DNA of 12,297 bases from contig JBHORD010000077.1 of the NCBI GenBank assembly GCA_042408355.1, forward strand, positions 1 through 12,297, given 5' to 3'. The first letter of the stretch is position 1; every line of letters begins with the position of its first letter. Position numbers and translations under genes: made by a program. The DNA comes from Fen-1038 sp042408355. Its GTDB lineage: Bacteria; Chloroflexota; Anaerolineae; Anaerolineales; Villigracilaceae. A model generated the notes under the pieces. It was not told the DNA's origin. It made no database searches and saw nothing but the letters and a program-made list of their open reading frames with translations. Shown piece by piece: positions 5,006-12,297 of the stretch.

Positions 5006-7420
5006 ATGAAGAAAATATTACGCCTCCTTCTCGGACTTGGACTGGCCGCCGTTATTTTGAGCTGTAACATCGTCCCAAGCCGACCCTCGCTCCCCTTCCT
5101 CGCAACCGCCACCGCAAGCCTTGTCCCCACTCCAACCGCCACCTTGACGCCGACGCCCGTGCCGACTCCGGTTCCGCTTGTGCGCGTCGCCAACGGCGAT
5201 CAGGCGTTATTCGACGGCGACGTGGACACAGCCGCGGCAGATTATCGGACGGCATTCAACGAATCGAACGATCCGCAGGTGAAAGCGGCGGCGTTGTGGG
5301 GATTGGCGCGCACCCAAGCCGCAGACGGGCATCATGTAGATACGCTCACAACACTCGCTCAACTTATCAGCGATTATCCAAACTCGCCGTATGTTCCCGC
5401 CGCGTATTTCCTTCAAGGTCAAACATACAATGACATGCAGCGCTACGCCGAGGCGGCCGCGGCATACCAGCAATATCTCAACGCGCGTCCCGGCGTGCTT
5501 GATTCGTACGTCCAGGAATTGCGCGGCGACGCGCTGACCTCCGCCAATGATTATTCCGACGCATTGATCGCATACAACGCCGCGCAGGCCGCGCCTCATC
5601 TCGACGACGGCCAGGCGCTGTTGATCAAGATCGCGCAAACGCGCGCACAAATTGGCGATTACGCCACGGCGCTTTCAATGTACAGCGCCATTGCCGCCAA
5701 TACCACCAACGATTACATCCGTTCGCAAATGGATTATCTGACCGGCGAAGCGGATTTGAAACTCAACAAAAACGAAGAAGCCTACAACGCATTTCGTCAC
5801 GCGGTGCAGAATTATCCGCTTTCGTATTACTCCTATCTTTCGTTGGTTGAGCTGGTAAACGCAAAGGCGCAAGTCAGCGATTTGGATCGCGGGCTGGTGG
5901 ATTATTTCGCCGGTCAATACAGCCCGGCGCTGGCGGCGCTTCAGCGTTACATCGCGGCCGCGCCCAACGACGACGGCACGGCGCATTATTATCTTGCTCT
6001 TACGCAGGAGGCCCTGCAAAATTATCCGCAGGCGCTGAACGAGTTGGATTACTTTATCAAGAACTATCCCGCCAATCAGCATTGGTCGGACGCGTGGAAC
6101 GAAAAGGCCACCATTCAATGGCAGGATCAAAACCTGTATCCCGATGCGGCCGCGACGCTGGAGACATTCGCCAGGTCCGCGCCGACTCCAAATGACAGCG
6201 CCGAGGCGTTGATGACGGCGGCGCGTCTGCTCGAAGAGGATGGCCGCTTCGACGAGGCCGCGCAGGTGTGGGTTCAGGTGGGAACGAATTACCCCGGTTA
6301 CGATCTGGCTCCGACCGCCGTCTTCTTTGCAGGCATCATGCAATATCGTCAAGCCGATTACAATGCCGCCCTGCCGTTATTTCAACGCAGTCTTTCGCAG
6401 GCGAGCACGGCGGAAGATCAAGCCCGCGCCTATCTTTGGATTGGCAAGACCGAACAAAAACTTGGAAAGACTGCCGAAACACAAACCGCGTGGCAACAGG
6501 CGCAGAATCTCGATCCGGGCGGCTATTACAGCGAACGCGCCCGCGATCTTCTTCTAGGACAGGCGCCTTTCACGCCTCCGCCGGCCAGCAACTTAAAAAT
6601 GGACCTTGCCGCCGAACGAAAAGCCGCCGACACATGGATGAAGCTCACATTCAATCTTCCGTCCGACACCGATTTGAACGGCCTCGGTCCACTGGCGTCG
6701 GATCCACGCGTGATTCGCGGAACCGAATTATGGAATCTCGGTCAATATGAAGATGCGCGCCTCGAATTCGAGGATTTGCGCAACTCATTAACAAATGACG
6801 CCGTCGGCAGTTACCGCCTTGGCAATTACATGATTGATATGGGTTTATATCGTTCGGGGATTTTCGCCCTGCGTCAGGTGTTGACGCTTGCCGGATTGAC
6901 AGACAACAATTCGTCCATGCTGGCGCCGACTTATTTCAGTCACGCGCGTTACGGGCTTTACTATTCCGACGTTATCATTCCTGCCGCGCAGGCGTACGGT
7001 CTCGATCCTTTATTTCTGTTTGCAGTGGTGCGGCAGGAAAGTCTCTTCGAGGGGTTTGTCAGTTCGACGGCAGGCGCGCGCGGCTTGATGCAGATTGTCC
7101 CAAGCACAGGCATGGCCATTTCGGGGCAGGTCAACTGGCCTCCGTATTTCGACCCGTCACTGCTTTACCGTCCCAAAGTGAGCGTGGTGTACGGAGCCTA
7201 TTACCTCGCCGCGAATCGCAAACTGCTCGGCGGCGACTTATACGGCGCGCTGGCGGCCTATAACGGCGGTCCCGCCAACGCTTCAGACTGGGAAAAACTT
7301 TCACAGGGCGATCCGGATTTGATGCTCGAATCGATCCGCTTTTCCGAGACGCGTCAATACATTCAGAATATTTACGAAATGTATGTTGTCTATAAACGGC
7401 TTTATGGAAGCGGCTCTTAA
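5006..7420 (+). CDS. TPR-containing soluble lytic transglycosylase lipoprotein (SLT family)
   Basis: An 804-residue lipoprotein predicted to cleave the MurNAc-GlcNAc bond of peptidoglycan, outside the cytoplasmic membrane. It begins with a lipoprotein signal: MKK, a hydrophobic stretch and lipobox ILSC with acylated C20. A Thr/Pro-rich linker (about 35-57) follows, then a long TPR superhelix (about 64-515; repeats such as QRYAEAAAAYQQYL and ADYNAALPLFQRSL), a linker, and a C-terminal SLT domain (about 650-795). The latter has the catalytic Glu678 in RQES, GLMQ (693-696) and AYNGG (751-755). This is the Slt70 layout with a longer superhelix (E. coli Slt70 is about 620-645). An in-frame ATG at 4871 is rejected because it would bury the signal peptide and lies upstream of the promoter. 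It is transcribed away from adoK and converges on the yggU operon. Confidence 0.93.
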   Translation: MKKILRLLLGLGLAAVILSCNIVPSRPSLPFLATATASLVPTPTATLTPTPVPTPVPLVRVANGDQALFDGDVDTAAADYRTAFNESNDPQVKAAALWGLARTQAADGHHVDTLTTLAQLISDYPNSPYVPAAYFLQGQTYNDMQRYAEAAAAYQQYLNARPGVLDSYVQELRGDALTSANDYSDALIAYNAAQAAPHLDDGQALLIKIAQTRAQIGDYATALSMYSAIAANTTNDYIRSQMDYLTGEADLKLNKNEEAYNAFRHAVQNYPLSYYSYLSLVELVNAKAQVSDLDRGLVDYFAGQYSPALAALQRYIAAAPNDDGTAHYYLALTQEALQNYPQALNELDYFIKNYPANQHWSDAWNEKATIQWQDQNLYPDAAATLETFARSAPTPNDSAEALMTAARLLEEDGRFDEAAQVWVQVGTNYPGYDLAPTAVFFAGIMQYRQADYNAALPLFQRSLSQASTAEDQARAYLWIGKTEQKLGKTAETQTAWQQAQNLDPGGYYSERARDLLLGQAPFTPPPASNLKMDLAAERKAADTWMKLTFNLPSDTDLNGLGPLASDPRVIRGTELWNLGQYEDARLEFEDLRNSLTNDAVGSYRLGNYMIDMGLYRSGIFALRQVLTLAGLTDNNSSMLAPTYFSHARYGLYYSDVIIPAAQAYGLDPLFLFAVVRQESLFEGFVSSTAGARGLMQIVPSTGMAISGQVNWPPYFDPSLLYRPKVSVVYGAYYLAANRKLLGGDLYGALAAYNGGPANASDWEKLSQGDPDLMLESIRFSETRQYIQNIYEMYVVYKRLYGSGS

Positions 7421-7433
7421 CGCCCTTCGCGGT

Positions 7434-7471
7434 AAAAAAAAAACGACTCGCTTACAGGTCGAAGCGGGCCG
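7434..7471 (-). terminator. Rho-independent terminator ending the yggU operon
   Basis: On the minus strand CGGCCCGCTT (plus 7462-7471) pairs with AAGCGAGTCG (plus 7444-7453) over 10 positions with one mismatch and one G-U, around an 8-nt loop. A run of ten T follows (plus 7434-7443). It lies 21 nt after the yggU stop. The plus-strand lipoprotein gene ends 13 bp away but gains no U-tract from this element. Confidence 0.85.
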
Positions 7472-7492
7472 TGAATGTATGAGCGGATTCGA

Positions 7493-7804
7493 TTAATCAA
7501 GATGCGCGACAATGCGCTTATGAACTGCCTCCGCATCCATATCCAGGACGGAAATCAATTTATCGCGGCTGGCCGCTCCGGCAACGATCTCGAGCTTCGA
7601 TTTGGGGACTTTCAAAATATCCGAAAGAAACGCCAGCAACTTCTCGTTGGCCTCGCCGTCTTCAGGGGGAGCCGCAATGTGAATTTTGACCGTGCCATCG
7701 TCCAGCAGTTCGGCAATTTTATTCTCGCTGGCGCGCGGCGTTACGCGCACCGCAATGGCTGAACCTTTCTTGCCGTCATGCAAATGAAAATTTCGTTTGG
7801 ACAT
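7493..7804 (-). CDS. yggU: DUF167 / YggU family protein
   Basis: A 103-residue protein of the YggU (DUF167, UPF0235) family, small soluble alpha/beta proteins without an established biochemical role. The family pattern is visible: VRVTPRASENKI near the N-terminus, KIHIAAPPEDGEANEKLLAFLSD with the conserved PPxxGxAN motif in the centre, and KSKLEIVAGAASRDKLISV at the end. I chose the ATG at 7802-7804 rather than the GTG two codons upstream, because GAGGTG (plus 7808-7813) is correctly spaced for the ATG but overlaps the GTG. It starts 10 bp after yggT and is the last gene of the operon. The yggT-yggU pair is a recurrent neighbourhood in bacteria. Confidence 0.92.
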   Translation of the reverse strand: MSKRNFHLHDGKKGSAIAVRVTPRASENKIAELLDDGTVKIHIAAPPEDGEANEKLLAFLSDILKVPKSKLEIVAGAASRDKLISVLDMDAEAVHKRIVAHLD

Positions 7805-7814
7805 AGCCACCTCG

Positions 7815-8078
7815 CTATAAGGATAGAACGATGCTGATCAGGATGCGCGCCAGAAACTCAATCAGAATCATCAGAATCAGCGGGCTGAAATCGAACATTC
7901 CGGCAGGAGGCACAACCCGGCGAATCGGATTCAGCATTGGATCCACAATACGATCAATCGCGGCCCGCAAAGGATGATAGGGCGACATGAACCAGGAAAG
8001 AATAACCGACAATAATATTAGAATGGTCAGAAAATTTGCCAAAAAGCCAATGGCGTTCGCAAGTCCAATAAGACCCAT
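7815..8078 (-). CDS. yggT: YggT family integral membrane protein
   Basis: An 87-residue YGGT-family protein with two predicted membrane helices (about 5-28 and 63-86). They flank a polar segment holding the family motif SPYHPLRAAIDRIVDPMLNPIRRVVPP, here split as SPYHPLRAAIDRI and VDPMLNPIRRVVPP. The Gram-positive homologue YlmG lies in the division cluster, and plant/cyanobacterial homologues affect nucleoid and chloroplast distribution; its molecular action is unknown. It starts at ATG 8076-8078 with GGAGG (plus 8083-8087) 4 nt upstream, 12 bp after yggS. Confidence 0.93.
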   Translation of the reverse strand: MGLIGLANAIGFLANFLTILILLSVILSWFMSPYHPLRAAIDRIVDPMLNPIRRVVPPAGMFDFSPLILMILIEFLARILISIVLSL

Positions 8079-8090
8079 TCAGCCTCCAGA

Positions 8091-8828
8091 TTATGATCGA
8101 GGTCCCAAAATAGCCTGACCGATTCGAACCAGCGTCGCGCCCTCTTCGACCGCGACCGTGTAATCACTGCTTGTTCCCATCGAGAGCTCGCTCCAGTTTA
8201 TCTGCGGCAGATGTTGGGCGAGAAAATCGCGCAGGCGGCGCAAACGTTGGAAATAAATCCGCGCCGCTTCCGGTTCGGTGGAAAGAGGCGGCATCGTCAT
8301 CAGGCCGCGGACATCGAGATTCGGCAACGAAGCAATCGCGTTCACATCGGCAAGCAAAGCGGGCCAACGCGATTCGTCTGACGCTGGCCAGCCGCTTTTG
8401 CTTTCTTCGCCGCCAACGTTGAATTCGAGTAGAACCGGCAGTGTTCGCCCGGCTTCCCTGGCAAAACGGTCGACGCGTTGGGCAAGCTTTAGACTATCGA
8501 GTGAATGGAAAAGAGCAAAATAGTTGGCCACCAATTCCGCTTTGCGACTCTGGACGTGGCCGATCATGTGCCATTCTACCGCAGATTGATTAACAACAGA
8601 TTGCGATTCCAGCGCAAGAATTTTTTGGACGGCCTCCTCGGCATAATTCTCGCCGAGGAGGCTCGCCCCTGCTTCAATGGCGGCCCGGACGACTTCAACC
8701 GGCTGAGTTTTCGTCACCACCACCAGGCGAATCGATTCGGGATTCCGCCCGGCCTTGCTGGCCGCGCTGGAAATGCGATCAAGCGCACGCAAGTATCGCC
8801 CGCGGATAGAAGAAACAAGATCGGACAT
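8091..8828 (-). CDS. yggS: YggS/PLPBP family pyridoxal 5'-phosphate homeostasis protein
   Basis: A 245-residue cytosolic PLP-binding protein with the alanine-racemase-like TIM barrel of the YggS/YlmE/PROSC family. It has no known catalytic role and helps keep PLP and amino-acid pools in balance. The PLP lysine is K40 in VVVTKTQP. Other family marks are GENYAEEAVQK, HMIGHVQSRK, LEFNVGGEESKSGW, VRGLMTMPP and the C-terminal phosphate-binding segment SMGTSSDYTVAVEEGATLVR followed by IGQAILGPR. It lies 41 bp after pgeF and 12 bp before yggT. No Shine-Dalgarno is visible; instead a TAAAAT box (plus 8836-8841) ends 7 nt before the ATG, but no matching -35 exists, so translation may rely on the operon message. 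Confidence 0.95.
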   Translation of the reverse strand: MSDLVSSIRGRYLRALDRISSAASKAGRNPESIRLVVVTKTQPVEVVRAAIEAGASLLGENYAEEAVQKILALESQSVVNQSAVEWHMIGHVQSRKAELVANYFALFHSLDSLKLAQRVDRFAREAGRTLPVLLEFNVGGEESKSGWPASDESRWPALLADVNAIASLPNLDVRGLMTMPPLSTEPEAARIYFQRLRRLRDFLAQHLPQINWSELSMGTSSDYTVAVEEGATLVRIGQAILGPRS

Positions 8829-8869
8829 CGAACGAATTTTACCCCGCGTAAAATCTAAAACGCGTCATC

Positions 8870-9652
8870 CTACGGCTGTAAAGCAATCAACGCGCCGAAC
8901 CGGCCGGTCCTGCCTTTTTCGGCGCGGTGCGAATACCAATCGTCAAGGTGACAGGCTGTACAAATTCCCGAAACTTCAATTTGCTCCACGCCCGATTTTT
9001 CAAGCTGGATTCGATTGGCAGTCCATAAATCGAAATAGGTTTTTCTGCCGCGAATTTCGATGACCCGCTTCGCATCGCCGCCAAAAGCCTGCTCGGCTTG
9101 TTCGACGACATCCCGGCCGACTTCATAATGATCCGCGCCGATCGAGGGCCCAATAGCCGCCATAATATCCTTCGGCTGTGAGCCGTATTTTTCGCGCATC
9201 GCCTTGACCGCCGCCGCGCTGGCGCCGCGCACCGTTCCCAGCCAGCCCGCGTGCGCGATTCCAACCACACCGCGCTTCGGATCGTGAAAAAGGATCGGCA
9301 CGCAATCTGCGAAGCGCATGTAAAGCGTGACGTTCGGTTTATCGGTCAGAATAATATCGGCTTTATGATGATCCACATTTGCAGGACGCGGCGCGTCGGC
9401 AAAGACAACGTCAGCGGAATGCACCTGCCAGACATCGAAGATCGAATCCAACGTCCGGTGCAGAGCCGAAAAGGAACGGGCGCGGTTTTCGCGCACGCGC
9501 TCTGGATCATCGCCGACCGTGCCGCCGACGTTGAGCGAAGTCCACGGCGCGGGACTGACTCCGCCCCGCCGCGTGAACACCGCCTGCGTCACCGTGCGCG
9601 GAAAAATATCAAATGTGAAATAACGGATTCCATTGTTGTTTGAGAATGGCAT
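8870..9652 (-). CDS. pgeF: Peptidoglycan editing factor PgeF / YfiH-YlmD family (multicopper-oxidase_4 fold)
   Basis: A 260-residue protein of the YfiH/YlmD (Cu-oxidase_4, DUF152) family. The metal-site residues are visible as H78 in WQVHSADV, C117 in ADCVPIL and H134 in GIAHAGW. E. coli PgeF helps exclude L-Ser-containing muropeptide precursors from the wall, and other members act on purine nucleosides such as adenosine (phosphorylase/deaminase activity). Sequence alone does not tell which activity applies here. I chose ATG 9650-9652 over an in-frame TTG at 9689-9691, because it gives the usual length and avoids overlap; it lies 4 bp after the preceding gene, suggesting translational coupling. 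pgeF-yggS-yggT corresponds to ylmD-ylmE-ylmG of Gram-positive bacteria. Confidence 0.92.
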   Translation of the reverse strand: MPFSNNNGIRYFTFDIFPRTVTQAVFTRRGGVSPAPWTSLNVGGTVGDDPERVRENRARSFSALHRTLDSIFDVWQVHSADVVFADAPRPANVDHHKADIILTDKPNVTLYMRFADCVPILFHDPKRGVVGIAHAGWLGTVRGASAAAVKAMREKYGSQPKDIMAAIGPSIGADHYEVGRDVVEQAEQAFGGDAKRVIEIRGRKTYFDLWTANRIQLEKSGVEQIEVSGICTACHLDDWYSHRAEKGRTGRFGALIALQP

Positions 9653-9656
9653 GGGA

Positions 9657-10676
9657 TCAAGCCGGAAGAACCGCCGCAAATTTCTTGACAAAGAACTCGC
9701 GCGTCTCTTTCATTGACTCTTCAATGGCCGGATACGCAAACCAGGCGGTCGCAAAGCCGAACAGGAAACCGGTCAACACACGCTGAAAAGGCGTGCTCTC
9801 GTGATACGGCAGATAAGCCATCAGCCACGGCCAGTTGAATTCGCTGAATAATTGCCAGAAGCCGTCAACCGCAATCGGCACAATGCCGATCAAGCCCCAT
9901 AACAACCAATGCAAAGGCGGAATGCGCCGGCCAGTCAAGGCAAAAATCAAACCGAAGAGAAGAATGGCGGCGTAGATGGCGACGTCGCGCTCGCAAAATG
10001 CAACTTTATATCCCACCGTTGGGTTGCCGATGTATTGACGCGCGTACAACCTCGAGACGCTGTATGGATTACCGAGATCGTTCAAGCCGCTGATCTGATC
10101 GAACGTCTGCACGCCCGCTACGCCAGCCTGCGTCAGCGGATAATAAGGCTGTTCGCCGAACAGAAAGAACGAACGAAAAGCAAACTGATGACAGAGCGGG
10201 CTGTACATCGTGTAAATGACGCGCGCCGGAATCTGCGCGCCAAGTTTCATCAATGTCGGCGCGGCGAACGGCAGACCGACATACAGGAACATGAACACGT
10301 TCAATACGGCGAGATAATGTTTGGAAATCCATAAATAAACGCTGTCGCTGCGCGAGAGCGTATGCTCCTGACGGACGCGTTCCTGATACGCCGCGCCGCC
10401 GACTTGTTGAAGCTGTCCGCGGCGGTCGCGCGCCGCGCCGAGCGTCATCTCCAGCGATTGTTTTGTGATCGGCGCCTTCAATTGATACGGGCCGATGTCA
10501 ACGACGGGAATTTGTTCACCGTACTTTTCCTTGAGCATCGAATCGGAGTCAATGTTGATCTCAACCAGCCGATGCGGAAATTTCTCCCGCAGGTTTTCGA
10601 GATTCTTTTTGACCTCCTCACATAATTTGCAGTCCTCGCGGGTATAAAGCGTAACAGTAAGAATGTCTTCAGCCAT
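9657..10676 (-). CDS. Glutaredoxin/thioredoxin-fold domain fused to a DUF2085 membrane domain
   Basis: A 339-residue two-part protein. Residues 5-80 form a glutaredoxin-like (DUF836-type) fold with a C16-K-L-C19 redox pair in TREDCKLCEEV and a likely cis-proline at I56-P57. After a charged linker, residues from about 115 carry the DUF2085 membrane domain, with about four predicted helices (near 122-140, 232-250, 256-275, 298-317), the motif SPLCHQFAFRS (C162, H163) and FCERDVAIY (C228). DUF2085 has no established function; the conserved Cys/His residues suggest redox or metal chemistry. No signal peptide precedes the thioredoxin fold, so it should face the cytoplasm. It begins 3 bp after ccdA and 4 bp before pgeF, so a thiol partner role with CcdA is the best guess (inference). 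Confidence 0.82.
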   Translation of the reverse strand: MAEDILTVTLYTREDCKLCEEVKKNLENLREKFPHRLVEINIDSDSMLKEKYGEQIPVVDIGPYQLKAPITKQSLEMTLGAARDRRGQLQQVGGAAYQERVRQEHTLSRSDSVYLWISKHYLAVLNVFMFLYVGLPFAAPTLMKLGAQIPARVIYTMYSPLCHQFAFRSFFLFGEQPYYPLTQAGVAGVQTFDQISGLNDLGNPYSVSRLYARQYIGNPTVGYKVAFCERDVAIYAAILLFGLIFALTGRRIPPLHWLLWGLIGIVPIAVDGFWQLFSEFNWPWLMAYLPYHESTPFQRVLTGFLFGFATAWFAYPAIEESMKETREFFVKKFAAVLPA

Positions 10677-10679
10677 GAC

Positions 10680-11399
10680 TCACAATCCAAAGTTTACATA
10701 ATAACCGTAGCGGGCGATCAACTCAAACACGCCGGCAAAAAGCAGAATGCCGACGATGACCAGAACAACGCCCATGGCGATTTCGACATAACGCATGACC
10801 TTGCTGTATTTACGAAGAATGTTCGTAACCCAGCCAATGCCATACGCGGCGACCAGGAATGGAATCGCCAGCCCGGCGGAATAAGCCGAAAGCAGTTTTG
10901 CGCCAAGCACAACCGAACCGCCGTTGATCGCCAGAGTCAAAATCGCGCCGAGCACCGGTCCAACGCAAGGCGACCAGCCCGCCGAAAAGAAAACGCCCAT
11001 CAAAGCCGATGAAAGATAGCCCCATTTTCGATTCGGCGCGGTATTGACGCGCGTATCGTATTCCAAAAACGGGATGCGAAAAACGCCAATCATGTGCAGG
11101 CCGAAGATGACGACAACAAAACCACCGATCTTGGCCAGATAATTGCGAATATCAAATAGCAGTCCGCCCGCCGCCGAAACGGCCACGCCCAAAATAACGA
11201 AGACCACGCTGAATCCAAGCACGAACGCCAGTCCGTGCGTGACGGTTATCCAGCGGCTGGACTGGCTTTGTTCGCCGCCTGCGGCGCGCCCGCCCAAATA
11301 TCCAACATACGCGGGAACCAGCGAAAACACGCACGGCGAAAGAAAAGATGCCAGCCCCGCCAAAAAGGCAAGACCTATCGTGACTTCTGAAATATTCAT
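10680..11399 (-). CDS. ccdA: CcdA/DsbD-type transmembrane thiol-disulphide reductant carrier
   Basis: A 239-residue integral membrane protein of the CcdA (DsbD transmembrane) family, which passes electrons from cytosolic thioredoxin across the membrane to extracytoplasmic thiol proteins, for example in cytochrome c maturation. About six hydrophobic helices are visible. The reactive cysteines sit in the family's paired motifs, C23 in FLSPCVFSLVP and C145 in GWSPCVGPVLG. The start ATG (11397-11399) has GAAGG a few bases upstream and lies 10 bp after the L,D-transpeptidase. No thioredoxin-like periplasmic partner or cytochrome c gene lies in the window; the next gene carries a thioredoxin fold, but on the cytoplasmic side. 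Confidence 0.93.
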   Translation of the reverse strand: MNISEVTIGLAFLAGLASFLSPCVFSLVPAYVGYLGGRAAGGEQSQSSRWITVTHGLAFVLGFSVVFVILGVAVSAAGGLLFDIRNYLAKIGGFVVVIFGLHMIGVFRIPFLEYDTRVNTAPNRKWGYLSSALMGVFFSAGWSPCVGPVLGAILTLAINGGSVVLGAKLLSAYSAGLAIPFLVAAYGIGWVTNILRKYSKVMRYVEIAMGVVLVIVGILLFAGVFELIARYGYYVNFGL

Positions 11400-11409
11400 T
11401 GTCCTTCCA

Positions 11410-12297
11410 TCATCCTGTGACTTTCAATTCGGTTACATCAACGACCGTACTGAACGCTCCGCCGACCTTCGAGAAATCGGTCTCACGCCACTCGCTCTGA
11501 TCAAGGGATAACGCAGGCATGGACCAGCGAAAGATCCACTTTGCGTCTTCGGGCGAGACATTCACACAACCATGCGAACGGCGGTTGCCGAAATCGTTGT
11601 GCCAGAATGCGCCATGGATGGCCGCGCCCGCCGGCTGATTGAAGAAGATCGGCCACGGAACTGCCATCGTATCGTAACCGCTATCTGAACCGGTATTGGC
11701 CGCCATATGAATCGAAAAAATCTTCCATGATACGGCCTGCTTTCCCACCGGCGTCGAAAAGCGGTCGCCATATCCGGTTGAGACACGGCAGAAATAAACT
11801 TCGTTCTTGCCTTCAAAACACGAAAGAGTCTGGTGCTCGGCGGTGGCGTCCACGGTGATTGTCTTCGTGGACGGGTCCACATCGGGATGGATCGGCGAAA
11901 CGTCATCCGGCGTCAACGGCCTGAACGCTGCGCCCTCCGCGAGAAATAAATCGCCATAACCATAGCCATGCCCCGGCGATTCGTTGAAACGATAAAGGAT
12001 TGTTTGCCCATCCTGCGATCCAACCTGATCAATCCAGGCCACCTGTCCATAATACAAACGCAGAGGCTGGTTGGTCTGAAGTGTATATTTGACTCCCGGA
12101 GATATCGGCTGATTCAATAATTGAAGATCAACATAAGGGACGGTTACTTCCGCCCAAAAGCCCTGTTTGCCGGCGGGGATTGCGGTAATCGGCGTATTGG
12201 GCAAATTCCGCACCGGCTGAACATGCGGCGCATAAATAAATCCGTCTGGAGTTTGAACCCATGTGCGGCTGACGCCCCCGGCTGCGGTCGTTCCAAC
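11410..12297 (-). CDS. L,D-transpeptidase (YkuD domain), N-terminus outside window
   Basis: The frame is open to the window edge, so 295 C-terminal residues are visible. The first ~135 (for example TWVQTPDGFIYAPHVQPVRN) form beta-rich, SH3-like segments typical of the N-terminal region of Chloroflexota L,D-transpeptidases. A YkuD domain follows at about 146-262, with H228 in IHGAFWHN and the catalytic motif SHGCVN (S241, H242, C244). The family makes 3-3 peptidoglycan cross-links or attaches proteins to the wall, outside the membrane. A GTG at 12211-12213 could be read as a start, but the coding pattern and domain continue upstream, so the gene is probably 5'-truncated by the window. It is the most upstream visible gene of the run to yggU. 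Confidence 0.93.
   Translation of the reverse strand, partial: VGTTAAGGVSRTWVQTPDGFIYAPHVQPVRNLPNTPITAIPAGKQGFWAEVTVPYVDLQLLNQPISPGVKYTLQTNQPLRLYYGQVAWIDQVGSQDGQTILYRFNESPGHGYGYGDLFLAEGAAFRPLTPDDVSPIHPDVDPSTKTITVDATAEHQTLSCFEGKNEVYFCRVSTGYGDRFSTPVGKQAVSWKIFSIHMAANTGSDSGYDTMAVPWPIFFNQPAGAAIHGAFWHNDFGNRRSHGCVNVSPEDAKWIFRWSMPALSLDQSEWRETDFSKVGGAFSTVVDVTELKVTG

Noticed and set aside
5675..6352. Minus-strand 225-codon frame inside the lytic transglycosylase gene
   Set aside because: Shadow of the TPR coding region; no family features and no ribosome binding site assessed as credible.

Overview
The window comes from a bacterial chromosome of moderately high GC and holds 11 genes: ordinary housekeeping and cell-envelope functions, with some interesting regulatory architecture. 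It most resembles Chloroflexota, perhaps class Anaerolineae. The hints are the Thr/Pro-rich linker of the lytic transglycosylase lipoprotein, a mycobacterial-type adenosine kinase beside a short S-adenosylhomocysteine hydrolase, a thioredoxin-fold/DUF2085 fusion, and the style of the L,D-transpeptidase. This assignment is inference from gene content. No mobile element, CRISPR array, tRNA or rRNA is seen.

Left part (1-4813): the 3' end of a plus-strand gene for a fibronectin-III-like surface protein converges on typA (minus), and the two share a bidirectional terminator. To the right, also on the minus strand, is an adoK-ahcY pair. AhcY splits S-adenosylhomocysteine into adenosine and homocysteine, and AdoK phosphorylates the adenosine to AMP, which pulls the reversible hydrolysis forward. 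A minus-strand intrinsic terminator separates ahcY from typA.

Divergent control region (4814-5005): to the left a candidate promoter leads into a leader of about 90 nt in front of adoK. It holds a compound hairpin, then two mutually exclusive hairpins, one of which would occlude the adoK ribosome binding site. To the right a consensus promoter (TTGACA, 17-bp spacer, TATAAA) ends 6 nt before the ATG of a large lipoprotein, implying leaderless or near-leaderless translation. This region is the most unusual part of the window.

Middle (5006-7420): a TPR-containing soluble lytic transglycosylase lipoprotein, the only complete plus-strand gene.

Right part (7434-12297): one tightly packed minus-strand run, read from right to left: L,D-transpeptidase (cut by the window edge), ccdA, thioredoxin-fold/DUF2085 membrane fusion, pgeF, yggS, yggT, yggU, then a strong intrinsic terminator. 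Gaps are 3-41 bp, so it is probably one operon. It joins peptidoglycan cross-linking and editing, thiol-redox transfer across the membrane, and the pgeF-yggS-yggT core known from the Gram-positive ylm/division cluster, here without sepF or ftsZ.
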